Assembly: GCA_019054805.1 (NCBI GenBank)
Contig: JAHQIY010000021.1
Span: 62,001 to 126,000, forward strand
Direction: 5' to 3'
Source of the DNA: Brachionus manjavacas
Taxonomy: Eukaryota; Rotifera; Eurotatoria; Ploima; Brachionidae
DNA length: 64,000 bases
The first letter of the stretch is position 1. Each line of letters opens with the position of its first letter. Below are positions 47,090-55,394 of the stretch, in pieces. Under the pieces are notes generated by a model. It did not search any database, had not been told where the DNA came from, and saw only the letters and a list, made by a program, of their open reading frames with translations. Both the position numbers and the translations under genes were made by a program.

Positions 47090-47222
47090 TTTTTACTTAA
47101 TTTGTTTTGTTTTTGTTTTCTTACAAATATGGTAAGTTATAGTAACATTAAATTTATTTTTTTTCAATATTTTTATGTTATTATTATTTTATAAACACAA
47201 AAATTAATTAGCTTTATAAATT

Positions 47223-47939
47223 ATGACTAACGATAATAAATATACAGACGATAACTTAAACATAGATTATTACGCCCCAGCGTATATTACGCAACATTAT
47301 CAAAAGCGTTATATAAGGCCAAATTACGTAAAATTTTTTAATAAATCTTGGGTTAATAACGTTAGATTATTTTTTAAACAAAACACTTTGCATGGTTCGG
47401 TATTAAGCCAAATTGCAGAAGGCAACCGAGTATTGCTAGTGGGTAATACTTACGGCGGATTAACTAAAAAGATTCTAAAAAAAGTGGGCAACAAAGGTAA
47501 ATTAGATGTTATAGACGCCCTACCTAACCAACTGGTGTTGGCAAAACAAAGTGTAGAAGATTTACCCAACAAAAATAATTTAGATATTTTACTACAAGAT
47601 GCTAAAACTGTGTTTTACCGTAAATACGATGTAGTGGTTATGTTTATGTTATTAGGCGAAGTGCCAGATAATGCTAAGTTTCATATTTTAGAAAATGCAT
47701 TGCGGGTAATTAACGATGATAACGCCAAAGTAGTTATTGTAGATTATCATTTACCAAGCTTTTACAACCCGTTACTTAATATTTTACGCTTAAATAATTT
47801 ATATTTGCAGTTTTATGTAAAATATTTATGGGATAACGAAATAGAAAACCTAATAAACAAGCCGTTTAACTATAACATTACAAAAAAAACTTACCTTGCG
47901 GGGGTTTATCAAAATATACTTATAACTAAAGCAAACTAG
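47223..47939 (+). CDS. rquA: RquA-like rhodoquinone biosynthesis protein
   Basis: RquA converts ubiquinone to rhodoquinone by replacing a methoxy with an amino group. The 238-residue protein matches the RquA plan across its length: YIRPNYVKFFNKSWVN (30-45), VGNTYGGLT (73-81, in place of the normal methyltransferase SAM loop), LDVIDALPNQL (94-104), LLGEVPD (143-149, where other RquA sequences have a His before the Glu), VVIVDYHLPSFYNPL (170-184) and KKTYLAGVYQN (221-231). A plain UbiE-type methyltransferase would have G-x-G-x-G, so RquA fits better. It has no clear Shine-Dalgarno site and its end overlaps recO by 14 bp on the opposite strand. Match is from memory, without a search. Confidence 0.72.
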   Translation: MTNDNKYTDDNLNIDYYAPAYITQHYQKRYIRPNYVKFFNKSWVNNVRLFFKQNTLHGSVLSQIAEGNRVLLVGNTYGGLTKKILKKVGNKGKLDVIDALPNQLVLAKQSVEDLPNKNNLDILLQDAKTVFYRKYDVVVMFMLLGEVPDNAKFHILENALRVINDDNAKVVIVDYHLPSFYNPLLNILRLNNLYLQFYVKYLWDNEIENLINKPFNYNITKKTYLAGVYQNILITKAN

Positions 47940-48660
47940 CTTTTTTGTTTATAACTTTTATTAACTCATCTCTGGTAAAATCTGGCTGTTTATTGTAACT
48001 AGTGTTGTATTTATTAAAAAAATAACTAGTTACTTTAAAAGCTTCGGCGTAATCTAACATATTACCATTATAAGCATTTGTACTAAAAATTTTAGGAAAA
48101 GGCAAAAGCTTGCTAGCATAAGGCAACCCTGCTTGGCTACTAACAGCTTTGCCAGTTTTTGGCGAAATATACTTTAAGTCTTCTGCTTTAAAAGTAACAG
48201 CACAGGTGGTTAAATCTAAACCATAGCCTATTACGGCAAGTAGCTCTAGCTCCCACTTTAAGTAATATTGCAACGTAGCATCTACTGGTTGGCTAAGGCA
48301 ATCTAAAGCATTTAAAGCGGTACTATAAAAAGCAGAGTAATCTACCAGTTCTAGTAGGTACTTGTAACTCATTTGGCACAGACAATTCAAAACTAAAAGC
48401 TTTACATTAGAAGTTACGCAGTGCTTAAAATAAGATGTATAACCCTCTACCGCCAAAGTACCTAAAGAATCACTACTTTTAAAGTACTTTTTAAAATCTA
48501 CTAAATTACCTACTTCTAGCAGTACTTTGTTTTTTGCATTAAACCCGCCTTTAACTATACCTTTAACAATACCATGTTGGCCACTAAAAATATGCACTAT
48601 AGCACTAGTTTCCGACCATTTAGTTTTATGTAAAATTATTCCGCTACTATGTATAAGCAT
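47926..48660 (-). CDS. recO: DNA repair protein RecO
   Basis: RecO loads RecA onto SSB-coated DNA in gap repair. The 244-residue protein has the N-terminal OB-fold with SSGIILHKTKWSETSAIV and the GIVKGIVKGGFNAKN loop, then a helical C-terminal domain. I chose ATG 48660, which overlaps the era stop as TAATG and gives the family's usual N-terminus; an ATG at 48675 adds five residues. Zinc-binding cysteines of some RecO proteins are not clearly present. It ends with TAG, overlapping the rquA-like gene by 14 bp. Confidence 0.85.
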   Translation of the reverse strand: MLIHSSGIILHKTKWSETSAIVHIFSGQHGIVKGIVKGGFNAKNKVLLEVGNLVDFKKYFKSSDSLGTLAVEGYTSYFKHCVTSNVKLLVLNCLCQMSYKYLLELVDYSAFYSTALNALDCLSQPVDATLQYYLKWELELLAVIGYGLDLTTCAVTFKAEDLKYISPKTGKAVSSQAGLPYASKLLPFPKIFSTNAYNGNMLDYAEAFKVTSYFFNKYNTSYNKQPDFTRDELIKVINKKASLL

Positions 48661-49505
48661 TAACCTAGCAACCACTTATTATTAACTTTAACATGCAAAA
48701 ATAAGCTTACTTTTTTATTAACCAACTTACTAATATCTTGCTGGCTTGCCATGCGTATAGATTTTATTTTACTGGCTTTTTCGCCTAATAATATTGGTTT
48801 GTAGCTGGCTTTAGCTACGTTAATGGTTTGGTAAATGGTAATGTGGTTATTGGTTTCTTCCCATTTATCGTGCTCTACTGCAATGTTATAAGGCAGTTCT
48901 TGATGAACGTATTCGTATATTTTTTCTCTGGTTATTTCGGTTGCCATTTGTTGTAACGATTGATTAGACAAATCATCTTCTAAAAACAACCAATCTGCCT
49001 GTGGCACACTGCTAAACAAATACTTTAAAAGCGAATCTACCCCTTTGTTTTTAGTGGCAGATACCACAAAAAATTGGTTAAAATTGCTTAAACTATTGGC
49101 TTGTTGCAATAAATTAAACATTTTTTCTTTACTAAGTAAATCCATTTTATTTATTAGTAACACTTGCTTTTTAGTGCTTGGTATGTGTTGTATAATTTGT
49201 TTAGTAATATTGGTAATACCTTTGTTTGCGTCTATAATAACCATTACTATATCGGCTTCTGCAATGCTAGAATAACTAGCTTTAATCATTTGTTTATCAA
49301 ATTCTCGGTTAGCAGAAAATATACCGGGGGTATCTATAAAAACTAACTGGCTGTTATTTTGTGTTAGTACGCCTAAAATATTATTACGTGTAGTTTGCAC
49401 TTTGTGCGAAACTATAGAAACCTTGCTTTGCACCAACAAGTTTAACAGTGTAGATTTACCGGCGTTGGTTTCGCCAATAATAGCTATAAATCCGCTTTTT
49501 TTCAT
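48660..49505 (-). CDS. era: GTPase Era
   Basis: Era is an essential GTPase that binds 16S rRNA during 30S assembly. The 281-residue protein has G1 GETNAGKST (11-19), the switch region KVQTTRNNILG, DTPG, NKMD (G4) and SATKNKG (G5), followed by a C-terminal KH domain with EEVPY-like ELPYNIAV and ILLGEKASKIKSI. It is coupled to recO by a TAATG overlap, the standard arrangement. Confidence 0.95.
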   Translation of the reverse strand: MKKSGFIAIIGETNAGKSTLLNLLVQSKVSIVSHKVQTTRNNILGVLTQNNSQLVFIDTPGIFSANREFDKQMIKASYSSIAEADIVMVIIDANKGITNITKQIIQHIPSTKKQVLLINKMDLLSKEKMFNLLQQANSLSNFNQFFVVSATKNKGVDSLLKYLFSSVPQADWLFLEDDLSNQSLQQMATEITREKIYEYVHQELPYNIAVEHDKWEETNNHITIYQTINVAKASYKPILLGEKASKIKSIRMASQQDISKLVNKKVSLFLHVKVNNKWLLG

Positions 49506-49610
49506 TTTAATATGCTTTATTAATTAACTAGTATATATAAATAATACACTATTTTTATTAAAATTATATTTTTTTAACTATTTTTTTATAAATATGGTTT
49601 ATACTTACAG

Positions 49611-49631
49611 TTGTTTAGTAAACATAAACAA
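49611..49631. promoter_or_regulatory. 7-bp inverted repeat upstream of the small lipoprotein gene
   Basis: TTGTTTA (49611-49617) and TAAACAA (49625-49631) form a dyad with a 7-nt centre, about 34 bp before the ATG at 49665. Its left arm could serve as a -35 box, so it may be an operator. This is weak evidence in AT-rich DNA. Confidence 0.3.
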
Positions 49632-49664
49632 TTTTAATAATCTTATTATATACAAGAGGTTTTT

Positions 49665-49859
49665 ATGTTAAAAAAATTAGCAATGTTAACTTTAGTAGCT
49701 ACATTATCTATTAATGCATCTTGCGGTACACTTGTTGGATGGACCAAAAATGATCCATTTAAAGGTGCTGTAATTGTTGGTAATGCAGGTTTATTATTAT
49801 TTGGAATTATTCCGGGTGTAGTAGGCTTTATTGTAGACTACACCAACGGTAAATTATAA
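49665..49859 (+). CDS. small envelope lipoprotein-like protein
   Basis: This 64-residue protein has a signal-peptide-like N-terminus ending at a cysteine (NASCGTL, Cys20), followed by a conserved-looking hydrophobic stretch LLLFGIIPGVVGFIVDYTNG. It resembles the small proteobacterial lipoproteins with a CGT...IPGV.AF.VD pattern, whose role is unknown. AAGAGG precedes the ATG, and a strong terminator follows 22 bp after the stop, so it is a compact single-gene unit. The lipobox is weak. Confidence 0.75.
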   Translation: MLKKLAMLTLVATLSINASCGTLVGWTKNDPFKGAVIVGNAGLLLFGIIPGVVGFIVDYTNGKL

Positions 49860-49881
49860 TTTAATAATTTACTTAACAGTA

Positions 49882-49911
49882 AAAAAAGGGCTTAATATAA
49901 AGCCCTTTTTT
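49882..49911. terminator. bidirectional Rho-independent terminator
   Basis: A perfect 12-bp stem, AAAAAAGGGCTT/AAGCCCTTTTTT (arms 49882-49893 and 49900-49911), with a 6-nt loop. T runs lie on both strands, so it ends both the small lipoprotein and the convergent purine permease gene. Confidence 0.95.
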
Positions 49912-49930
49912 GTTGCACAATTAATATAAA

Positions 49931-51214
49931 TTAACGCATAACTAAACTGCTAATAAATAATAAGGTTAAAATTATAGTTATTAAATTTAAACTTTTAAAT
50001 TGCTTGCTAATTAATTTTAAAAAAGTATAACTAACAAACCCCAAGGCTATACCTGTGGCTATAGAATAAGTAAACGGAATAAAAAACAATACAAAAAACG
50101 CAGGAATATACTCTGAAGGATCTTTAAAATTTAAATGTTGCAAATTAGTAAGCATACTAACCCCAAGCAACACCAACAACGGAGTAGCCACCCAAGTAGG
50201 AATATACTTAACCAAAGGAGCCGCCAACAAAGTAACCAAAAACAATATACCTATAACTACTGCAACTAGCCCTGTGCGTCCGCCTGCTTTTACACCGTTG
50301 TTGTTTTCTAGCAACATAGCAAAAGACGATGTACCCAATAACGCTGCAATAATATCTGCTAAGCCTAAAGATTGCAAGGCGCGTTTAAAGTTTACATCTT
50401 TTTTGCCTACTAAATAACTGTAAGAATACAACATACCAATAGAATCAAAAAAACTAGATAACACAATAGTTAGCAACACACCAACTAAGCTTATATTTAA
50501 TAATCCGTTAAAATTTAAGCCCATAAAGTTATTATTACTAAGCCCAACATTACTAAAGTTTGCCATTGCACTAGGTACAAAAAAATACGCCACTAAAGAT
50601 AAACCAACCAAACTAAGTAGCGGAATATAAAAATTGTTTTTAATAAAACCATACGCAACCAACAAAAACGCCAATATTATTGCCACACTAGTAAAACTAG
50701 TTAAATTACCCAAAGCCACTAATGTTGCCGGATGCCCCACTATAATACCAGAATTTTTTAACGCAATAATAATTATAAACATACCAATACCTGCCGTAAT
50801 TGCATGCTTTAGGCTTTCTGGTACAATGTTTTTTAATACATTTTGCTTAGCAAAGGTACTTATGGCTAAAATTGTGCATCCGCTTATAAAAATTAAAGCA
50901 AATGCCTGATACGGCGTATAACCTAAAGTTAAAACTATAGTATAAGTAAATAAAGCGTTTAAGCCCATTCCTGGAGCCAAAGCATAAGGTAATTTAGCAT
51001 AAAAACCCATAATAAAACTTGCCAAAGCTATGGCAATACAGGTAGAAACAAACACCGCCACCGGATTAAGCCCAGTAGGTTGCAGTATTATAGGGTTTAT
51101 AAATGCTATGTAAATCATAGAAAAAAAGCTTATAAAAGCAGAGTAAACCTCTGTTTTTATGCTAGATTGATTATTAGAAATATTAAAGTAGTTATTTATC
51201 CATTTTAATATCAT
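49931..51214 (-). CDS. NCS2-family purine permease (AzgA/PbuG-like)
   Basis: This 427-residue protein has about 12-14 membrane helices and matches the AzgA-like branch of nucleobase transporters for hypoxanthine, guanine or adenine: FFSMIYIAFINPIIL, LPYALAPGMGLNALF, and SLKHAITAGIGMFI. I chose ATG 51214 because GGAG lies just before it; the ATG at 51226 has no ribosome-binding site. Nucleobase import would suit a host-associated bacterium. It is a single gene ending at a strong terminator. Confidence 0.9.
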   Translation of the reverse strand: MILKWINNYFNISNNQSSIKTEVYSAFISFFSMIYIAFINPIILQPTGLNPVAVFVSTCIAIALASFIMGFYAKLPYALAPGMGLNALFTYTIVLTLGYTPYQAFALIFISGCTILAISTFAKQNVLKNIVPESLKHAITAGIGMFIIIIALKNSGIIVGHPATLVALGNLTSFTSVAIILAFLLVAYGFIKNNFYIPLLSLVGLSLVAYFFVPSAMANFSNVGLSNNNFMGLNFNGLLNISLVGVLLTIVLSSFFDSIGMLYSYSYLVGKKDVNFKRALQSLGLADIIAALLGTSSFAMLLENNNGVKAGGRTGLVAVVIGILFLVTLLAAPLVKYIPTWVATPLLVLLGVSMLTNLQHLNFKDPSEYIPAFFVLFFIPFTYSIATGIALGFVSYTFLKLISKQFKSLNLITIILTLLFISSLVMR

Positions 51215-51397
51215 ATTTAGCTCCATTTTAATTAATTAAAGGTTATAAATACAAAAAAAAATAGGTAAACAAATAAAAGGACTTTTTTTTTATGTGTTAA
51301 AATTAACAACAATATACGTTAAACAACACAAATAAGTTAAATACAAAATAAATACAAGGCTAAGCACTATACTATAAATAGTTATGGCTAATTAGTA

Positions 51398-51472
51398 TGG
51401 TGACCCCAACGGGAATCGAACCCGTGTTTACTGCGTGAAAGGCAATTGTCCTAACCGCTAGACGATGGGGCC
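51398..51472 (-). tRNA. tRNA-Glu (anticodon UUC)
   Basis: The minus strand folds as a complete tRNA: acceptor arm GGCCCCA with TGGGGTC, the D-loop AGCGGTTAGGA, anticodon loop CTTTCAC with anticodon TTC, and T-arm GGGTTCGATTCCC. CCA is encoded. It is highly similar to tRNA-Glu of other proteobacteria. Confidence 0.97.
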
Positions 51473-51790
51473 TTATTATTTTACACTTGTATTATAATAC
51501 ACCAACTTTTTAATATTTGCAAATGTATTTTATAAAATATTTGCAACTTTTTAATTACACTGTGGCTAAAAGCAAACAAAACCGCCTTTTTTAAACTACA
51601 AAATTTTATTAGTTTGTACTATGTTATATCTAGTTGTATAATATTTTTATAAATTTATTTACAAATGAAAACTCTAAAACTAAAAATTTAATAAAAACAC
51701 AGTATATATTATAAAATAAATATGTAATTTACACTAAACAGAATAAAAACAACAGAATTAGTAAATTTACTAAACTGTCAAACTCTACTT
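51473..51790. other. AT-rich region upstream of tRNA-Glu and past recJ
   Basis: This 318-bp gap has no ORF or RNA gene that I can support. It includes the tRNA promoter, a direct repeat of AATATTTGCAA (about 51512-51522 and 51536-51546) and otherwise featureless A/T-rich sequence. Confidence 0.45.
51494..51522 (-). promoter_or_regulatory. predicted promoter of tRNA-Glu
   Basis: On the minus strand TTGCAA (51517-51522) and TATTAT (51494-51499) are spaced 17 bp, about 20 bp upstream of the mature tRNA 5' end. Confidence 0.5.
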
Positions 51791-53560
51791 TTACCTAACC
51801 ACAACATCTTTAATTATTAAATTAATATACTCTTTGCCTTGGTAAACGTTTACTTTTACGCATACGGCTAGGTCTACAAATTTGTTATCTTGGGTTAATA
51901 AGGTTTCGCCTAGTATACCAGGTAGGCTTTTAAAGGCAAATGCTTTTAAGTAGTATTTAAAACCATCTGTAACTAAACAACTTATATGATTATTTTGTTG
52001 CCCTATTTGTTTAACTTGTTTTAATTGCACATTATTTAACATAAATAACGGTTCGGCAAAATTAATACCAAATGGTAACAAAGTTTGCAATTTATAACCA
52101 AACGCAACATTAATAGAATTAACAGGCAATACATCATCTATAACTAAATTGGTTTGTAAAGAAGCTGTAGTATATTTTTTTTGTACTTCGTTATTTAAAA
52201 AATCTTGCAAAGCCTGTTGATTTTGCAAATTAAAACTAAAACCTACTGCTTGGCTATGGCCACCGCCTTTAATTAGCAACCCTCTGGCTTTGGCACCTAA
52301 AATAAGTTCGCCTAAATCTACCCCCTCTACAGACCTACCAGACGCTGTAGCCACATTATTACCATCTATAGCAAAAACACAAGCGGGTTTGTTATAAATT
52401 TCTTTTAATCTACCAGCAATAATACCAACCGTACCCGCAGACCACTGGCTACTACCAACCATAATAACACTGTTGTTGTTAATTTGTGTGTTATTTGTTA
52501 TTTCTGCTATTGCCTGATTAATAGTTATATCTTCTTGTTGTTGGCGTTGCTGGTTTAAACTACTAAGTTGCAAAGCTAAAGCGTTGGCTTGCGTAGAATT
52601 AGTACTATTAAGCAAGTTAAAACTAATTTGGCTGTCTCCCATTCTGGCACCCGCATTTATTAACGGAGCCAAGTAAAAACCTATGGTATCGTAATCTATA
52701 GCTTTATCTAAATTAATGGCGTTAATTAATGCTTGTAACCCAACATTACTGCTATTTTGTAACAATTTAATACCGTTGCTGGCGTATGCTCGGTTAACCC
52801 CTATTAACGGAACCATATCTGCAATAGTGCCTAAAGCCACTAAATCTAAAAATTGCATTAGGTTTATTTTATTTAATATTATGTTATTTTTGTGTAAATT
52901 GTTATTAAGCTCTACTAAAAATAAAAACACTAAACCTACCGTGCATAAATAACTTAAATTAGACGAATCCGCAAAGCTTTTAGGGTTAATTATGGCGTTT
53001 GCCTGTGGCGGGGTAACTTCTAATGCATGATGATCTATAATAATAATATCTATATTATTTTGCCTTAATTCTTTAACTTCGTTGTAAGACCCACTACCGT
53101 TATCTAACAATATTAACAAATTTGGTTTTTGTGTTAAAACATGTTGTAAAGAGTTTGCATTTAACCCATAGCCTTGCGTAAAACGGTTAGGAATAAAAAC
53201 ACTGCAATCTATAGCACATTGCTGTAAATACTTGTAAAACACACTTATAGATGTAATTCCATCTACATCGTAATCGCCAAACAACATTATGTTACTTTTG
53301 TTAATTATGTGTGTAGTTAATAAATCTACCCCTTGCTGTAACTGATGCAAAATTTTAGGGTTAGGCATTAAATTTTTTAATTTTGGATTAACAAAAGCTT
53401 CCACATCTTTTACGCCAAGCCCTCGGTTTAACAATATTTTTGCAATGGTTGGGGTTAAATTATACAACCTATTAATTGTATTAATATTGTTAGTATCTTG
53501 CTGTTGTAAATACCAATATTTATTGGTGCTAGATTGTGTTATAAATTGTAGATTTTGCAT
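51791..53560 (-). CDS. recJ: single-stranded-DNA-specific exonuclease RecJ
   Basis: RecJ is a 5'-3' ssDNA exonuclease of recombination and mismatch repair. The 589-residue protein has the DHH-family motifs: FGDYDVDG (motif I), LLDNGSG, IIIDHHALE (DHH), a linker helix, and the DHHA1 domain with GGHSQAVGFSF, followed by a C-terminal OB domain. All catalytic Asp and His residues appear intact. It lies 1 bp from the upstream rlmJ gene, so the two are co-transcribed. Confidence 0.95.
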   Translation of the reverse strand: MQNLQFITQSSTNKYWYLQQQDTNNINTINRLYNLTPTIAKILLNRGLGVKDVEAFVNPKLKNLMPNPKILHQLQQGVDLLTTHIINKSNIMLFGDYDVDGITSISVFYKYLQQCAIDCSVFIPNRFTQGYGLNANSLQHVLTQKPNLLILLDNGSGSYNEVKELRQNNIDIIIIDHHALEVTPPQANAIINPKSFADSSNLSYLCTVGLVFLFLVELNNNLHKNNIILNKINLMQFLDLVALGTIADMVPLIGVNRAYASNGIKLLQNSSNVGLQALINAINLDKAIDYDTIGFYLAPLINAGARMGDSQISFNLLNSTNSTQANALALQLSSLNQQRQQQEDITINQAIAEITNNTQINNNSVIMVGSSQWSAGTVGIIAGRLKEIYNKPACVFAIDGNNVATASGRSVEGVDLGELILGAKARGLLIKGGGHSQAVGFSFNLQNQQALQDFLNNEVQKKYTTASLQTNLVIDDVLPVNSINVAFGYKLQTLLPFGINFAEPLFMLNNVQLKQVKQIGQQNNHISCLVTDGFKYYLKAFAFKSLPGILGETLLTQDNKFVDLAVCVKVNVYQGKEYINLIIKDVVVR

Positions 53561-53561
53561 T

Positions 53562-54344
53562 TTAATTAATTACTTTTTTAACAATTGCGTTAATATTGTT
53601 TAAACCATACGGGGTGTTTATTATTAACATTTTACTACCTACTATGCGGTTATTTTCTGCTATTTTTAAACTTTTTAAAGCACTAAAATTAATTTGGCTA
53701 ATAAGTTTTTTATTAAAGCCTATATTTTCTAATACTTTAATAAAGTTTTCATTTTCTTTAGATTCTATAACAGGATACCACAAAGCAATAACCGCAACTT
53801 GCCACTTTTTATGCAGTTGCTTTACAAAATTAATAATATCGGTGTATTCGATTTTAACTTCGTAGCTGGGGTCTATAAATACTATACCTCGTTTTAACAA
53901 TGGTGGGCTAATTTGTAATATTTTGTTTAAACCGTTTGCATTATAGGTATTAATATTTTTACCTGCAATATTTTGTTGCAAGTGGTTGTATTCGTTACCA
54001 TGTAGTTCGCACAAATGCATAGGGTAACCCTGTGGCAATAAAGTTTTAGCTATTGCGGCCGACCCTGCATAAATATTACTACCAAATTGTAAATTAACCT
54101 GCTTAATTACGTTAAAATAAATATTGTTGTAGGTGGTATCTACTTGGTTAATACCGTAAATATATTCTTTAGTTTTATTGGCTTCTGGCGAATCTAAATT
54201 ATATAAGCCCCTACCAGCATGCGTTTCTAAATAGCAAAAAGGTTTAGGTTTTTGCAACATAACCTGCAATAAATTAGATAACACCAAATGTTTGTGTACA
54301 TCTATTAAATTGCCTGCATGATATATGTGTTGATACGATAACAT
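53562..54344 (-). CDS. rlmJ: 23S rRNA (adenine(2030)-N(6))-methyltransferase RlmJ
   Basis: RlmJ methylates A2030 of 23S rRNA. The 260-residue protein has the family N-terminus MLSYQHIYHAGNLIDVHKHL and ETHAGRGLYNL, the SAM-binding region. The catalytic N6-adenine motif, normally DPPYE, reads DPSYE (158-162), changing the second Pro to Ser. The rest is full length. It is co-transcribed with recJ. Activity is likely but the altered motif leaves some doubt. Confidence 0.9.
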   Translation of the reverse strand: MLSYQHIYHAGNLIDVHKHLVLSNLLQVMLQKPKPFCYLETHAGRGLYNLDSPEANKTKEYIYGINQVDTTYNNIYFNVIKQVNLQFGSNIYAGSAAIAKTLLPQGYPMHLCELHGNEYNHLQQNIAGKNINTYNANGLNKILQISPPLLKRGIVFIDPSYEVKIEYTDIINFVKQLHKKWQVAVIALWYPVIESKENENFIKVLENIGFNKKLISQINFSALKSLKIAENNRIVGSKMLIINTPYGLNNINAIVKKVIN

Positions 54345-54395
54345 ATTACTATTATACTACATAATTTTTTTTATTTCTTTACCTTTTGTTTTTAT

Positions 54396-54905
54396 TTACC
54401 AAAATATAACTAAAACTATATGAATAACTATTAAAAACAGCAAAAAATAAAATAAAAATTTATGTAAAAAATTTGCTATATAATAAAAACTAGATGGTGG
54501 GTCTAAATACAATACATTACTAAAAAAATTTTTAAGCCACATAGTATTATACAAACTAGGCAAAGTAAATAAATATAAATTAAGATTATAAGTTACCGAA
54601 AAATAACCAGTTACAATTATTAACACTAGCAAAAAATAAATGTTGTAATATATTATTAACTGTATGTTGCGTTCTATAGTAATAAGTTTTTGAAATTGTG
54701 GATAAACATTAAACAATCTATAACAAATATTAACAATTAAAACAAAAGCAAAAGATAACCCCGTTAATACATGTACTGCAAATAAATAATTGCTACCTAT
54801 TTGTTTATAAGCATTTATACTTAAAAACATTACCACTAAAAAAAACACCCTAAGCCAATGAAACCACTTAGTTAACTTACTATAATTGTTTGCACTATCT
54901 AACAT
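54396..54905 (-). CDS. cytochrome b561-family membrane protein
   Basis: This 169-residue protein has four membrane helices with histidines placed as in bacterial cytochrome b561: His16 (WFHW), His45 (VHVLTG), His148 (FLHKF) and His162 (VIHIV), enough for two hemes b. Such proteins pass electrons between the quinone pool and periplasmic partners, or scavenge superoxide. The gene has an AAGGGG ribosome-binding site just after a terminator-like hairpin, and the upstream gene encodes a periplasmic cytochrome b5-like protein, a possible redox partner. Confidence 0.8.
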   Translation of the reverse strand: MLDSANNYSKLTKWFHWLRVFFLVVMFLSINAYKQIGSNYLFAVHVLTGLSFAFVLIVNICYRLFNVYPQFQKLITIERNIQLIIYYNIYFLLVLIIVTGYFSVTYNLNLYLFTLPSLYNTMWLKNFFSNVLYLDPPSSFYYIANFLHKFLFYFLLFLIVIHIVLVIFW

Positions 54906-54916
54906 AAAACCCCTTA

Positions 54917-54952
54917 TAAAAAAAATAGCTTAAACCCTAAAGCTTAAGCTAT
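54917..54952 (-). terminator. terminator or attenuator between cytochrome b5-like and b561 genes
   Basis: A 9-bp perfect stem, ATAGCTTAA/TTAAGCTAT (arms 54925-54933 and 54944-54952), with a 10-nt loop is followed on the minus strand by eight T residues. These run almost into the ribosome-binding site of the b561 gene, so read-through could control that gene. Confidence 0.75.
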
Positions 54953-54986
54953 AATTAATAAATTTAAAATAGTATTTACTACTAAT

Positions 54987-55334
54987 TTATTTAGAAACTA
55001 ACACTCCAACTTTTGGTAATTTTTCTAAAAATTTTCTATTATGCGGAGCTTCGTTTTTAAAACGCTCCGTTAAATCTTTACCTGCAGTAATTCCATTTTT
55101 GTGCTTGCCGTTTTTCCAAGGTTTATAATTGGTAACATCGTACACAATGCCATCTACCGCCACATAAGCAGGGTTACCATTGGTACCTGTGTATTTAGCA
55201 AGTTCGTCTACTGTAAATTCGGTAGTAGGTAACGCTTGGTTGGCTTTATGATGATCTTTGTTAATATGATGATTAGCACTAACCACCCCAATACTTAATG
55301 CTATGCTTAACGCTATAACGTAAATTTTTTTCAT
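54987..55334 (-). CDS. secreted cytochrome b5-like heme-binding protein
   Basis: This 115-residue protein starts at ATG 55334, which has a perfect AAGGAG site; the frame extends upstream without one. A signal peptide ends after about residue 20 (VVSA), followed by a His-rich stretch. The cytochrome b5-like domain (about 39-115) has FTVDELAKYTGTNG, AYVAVDGIVYDVTN and the likely axial ligands His78 (GKHKNG) and His98 (APHNR). It should be a periplasmic heme protein. It is followed by a terminator and then the b561 gene. Confidence 0.85.
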   Translation of the reverse strand: MKKIYVIALSIALSIGVVSANHHINKDHHKANQALPTTEFTVDELAKYTGTNGNPAYVAVDGIVYDVTNYKPWKNGKHKNGITAGKDLTERFKNEAPHNRKFLEKLPKVGVLVSK

Positions 55335-55394
55335 GTTTTCTCCTTTGTTAATAAATATTATTAATAATATTAGCATAAACTTACAATAAAGCAA

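Noticed and set aside
51227-51397. Purine riboswitch upstream of the purine permease
   Set aside because: No purine-aptamer core is visible, and such riboswitches are mostly from Firmicutes.
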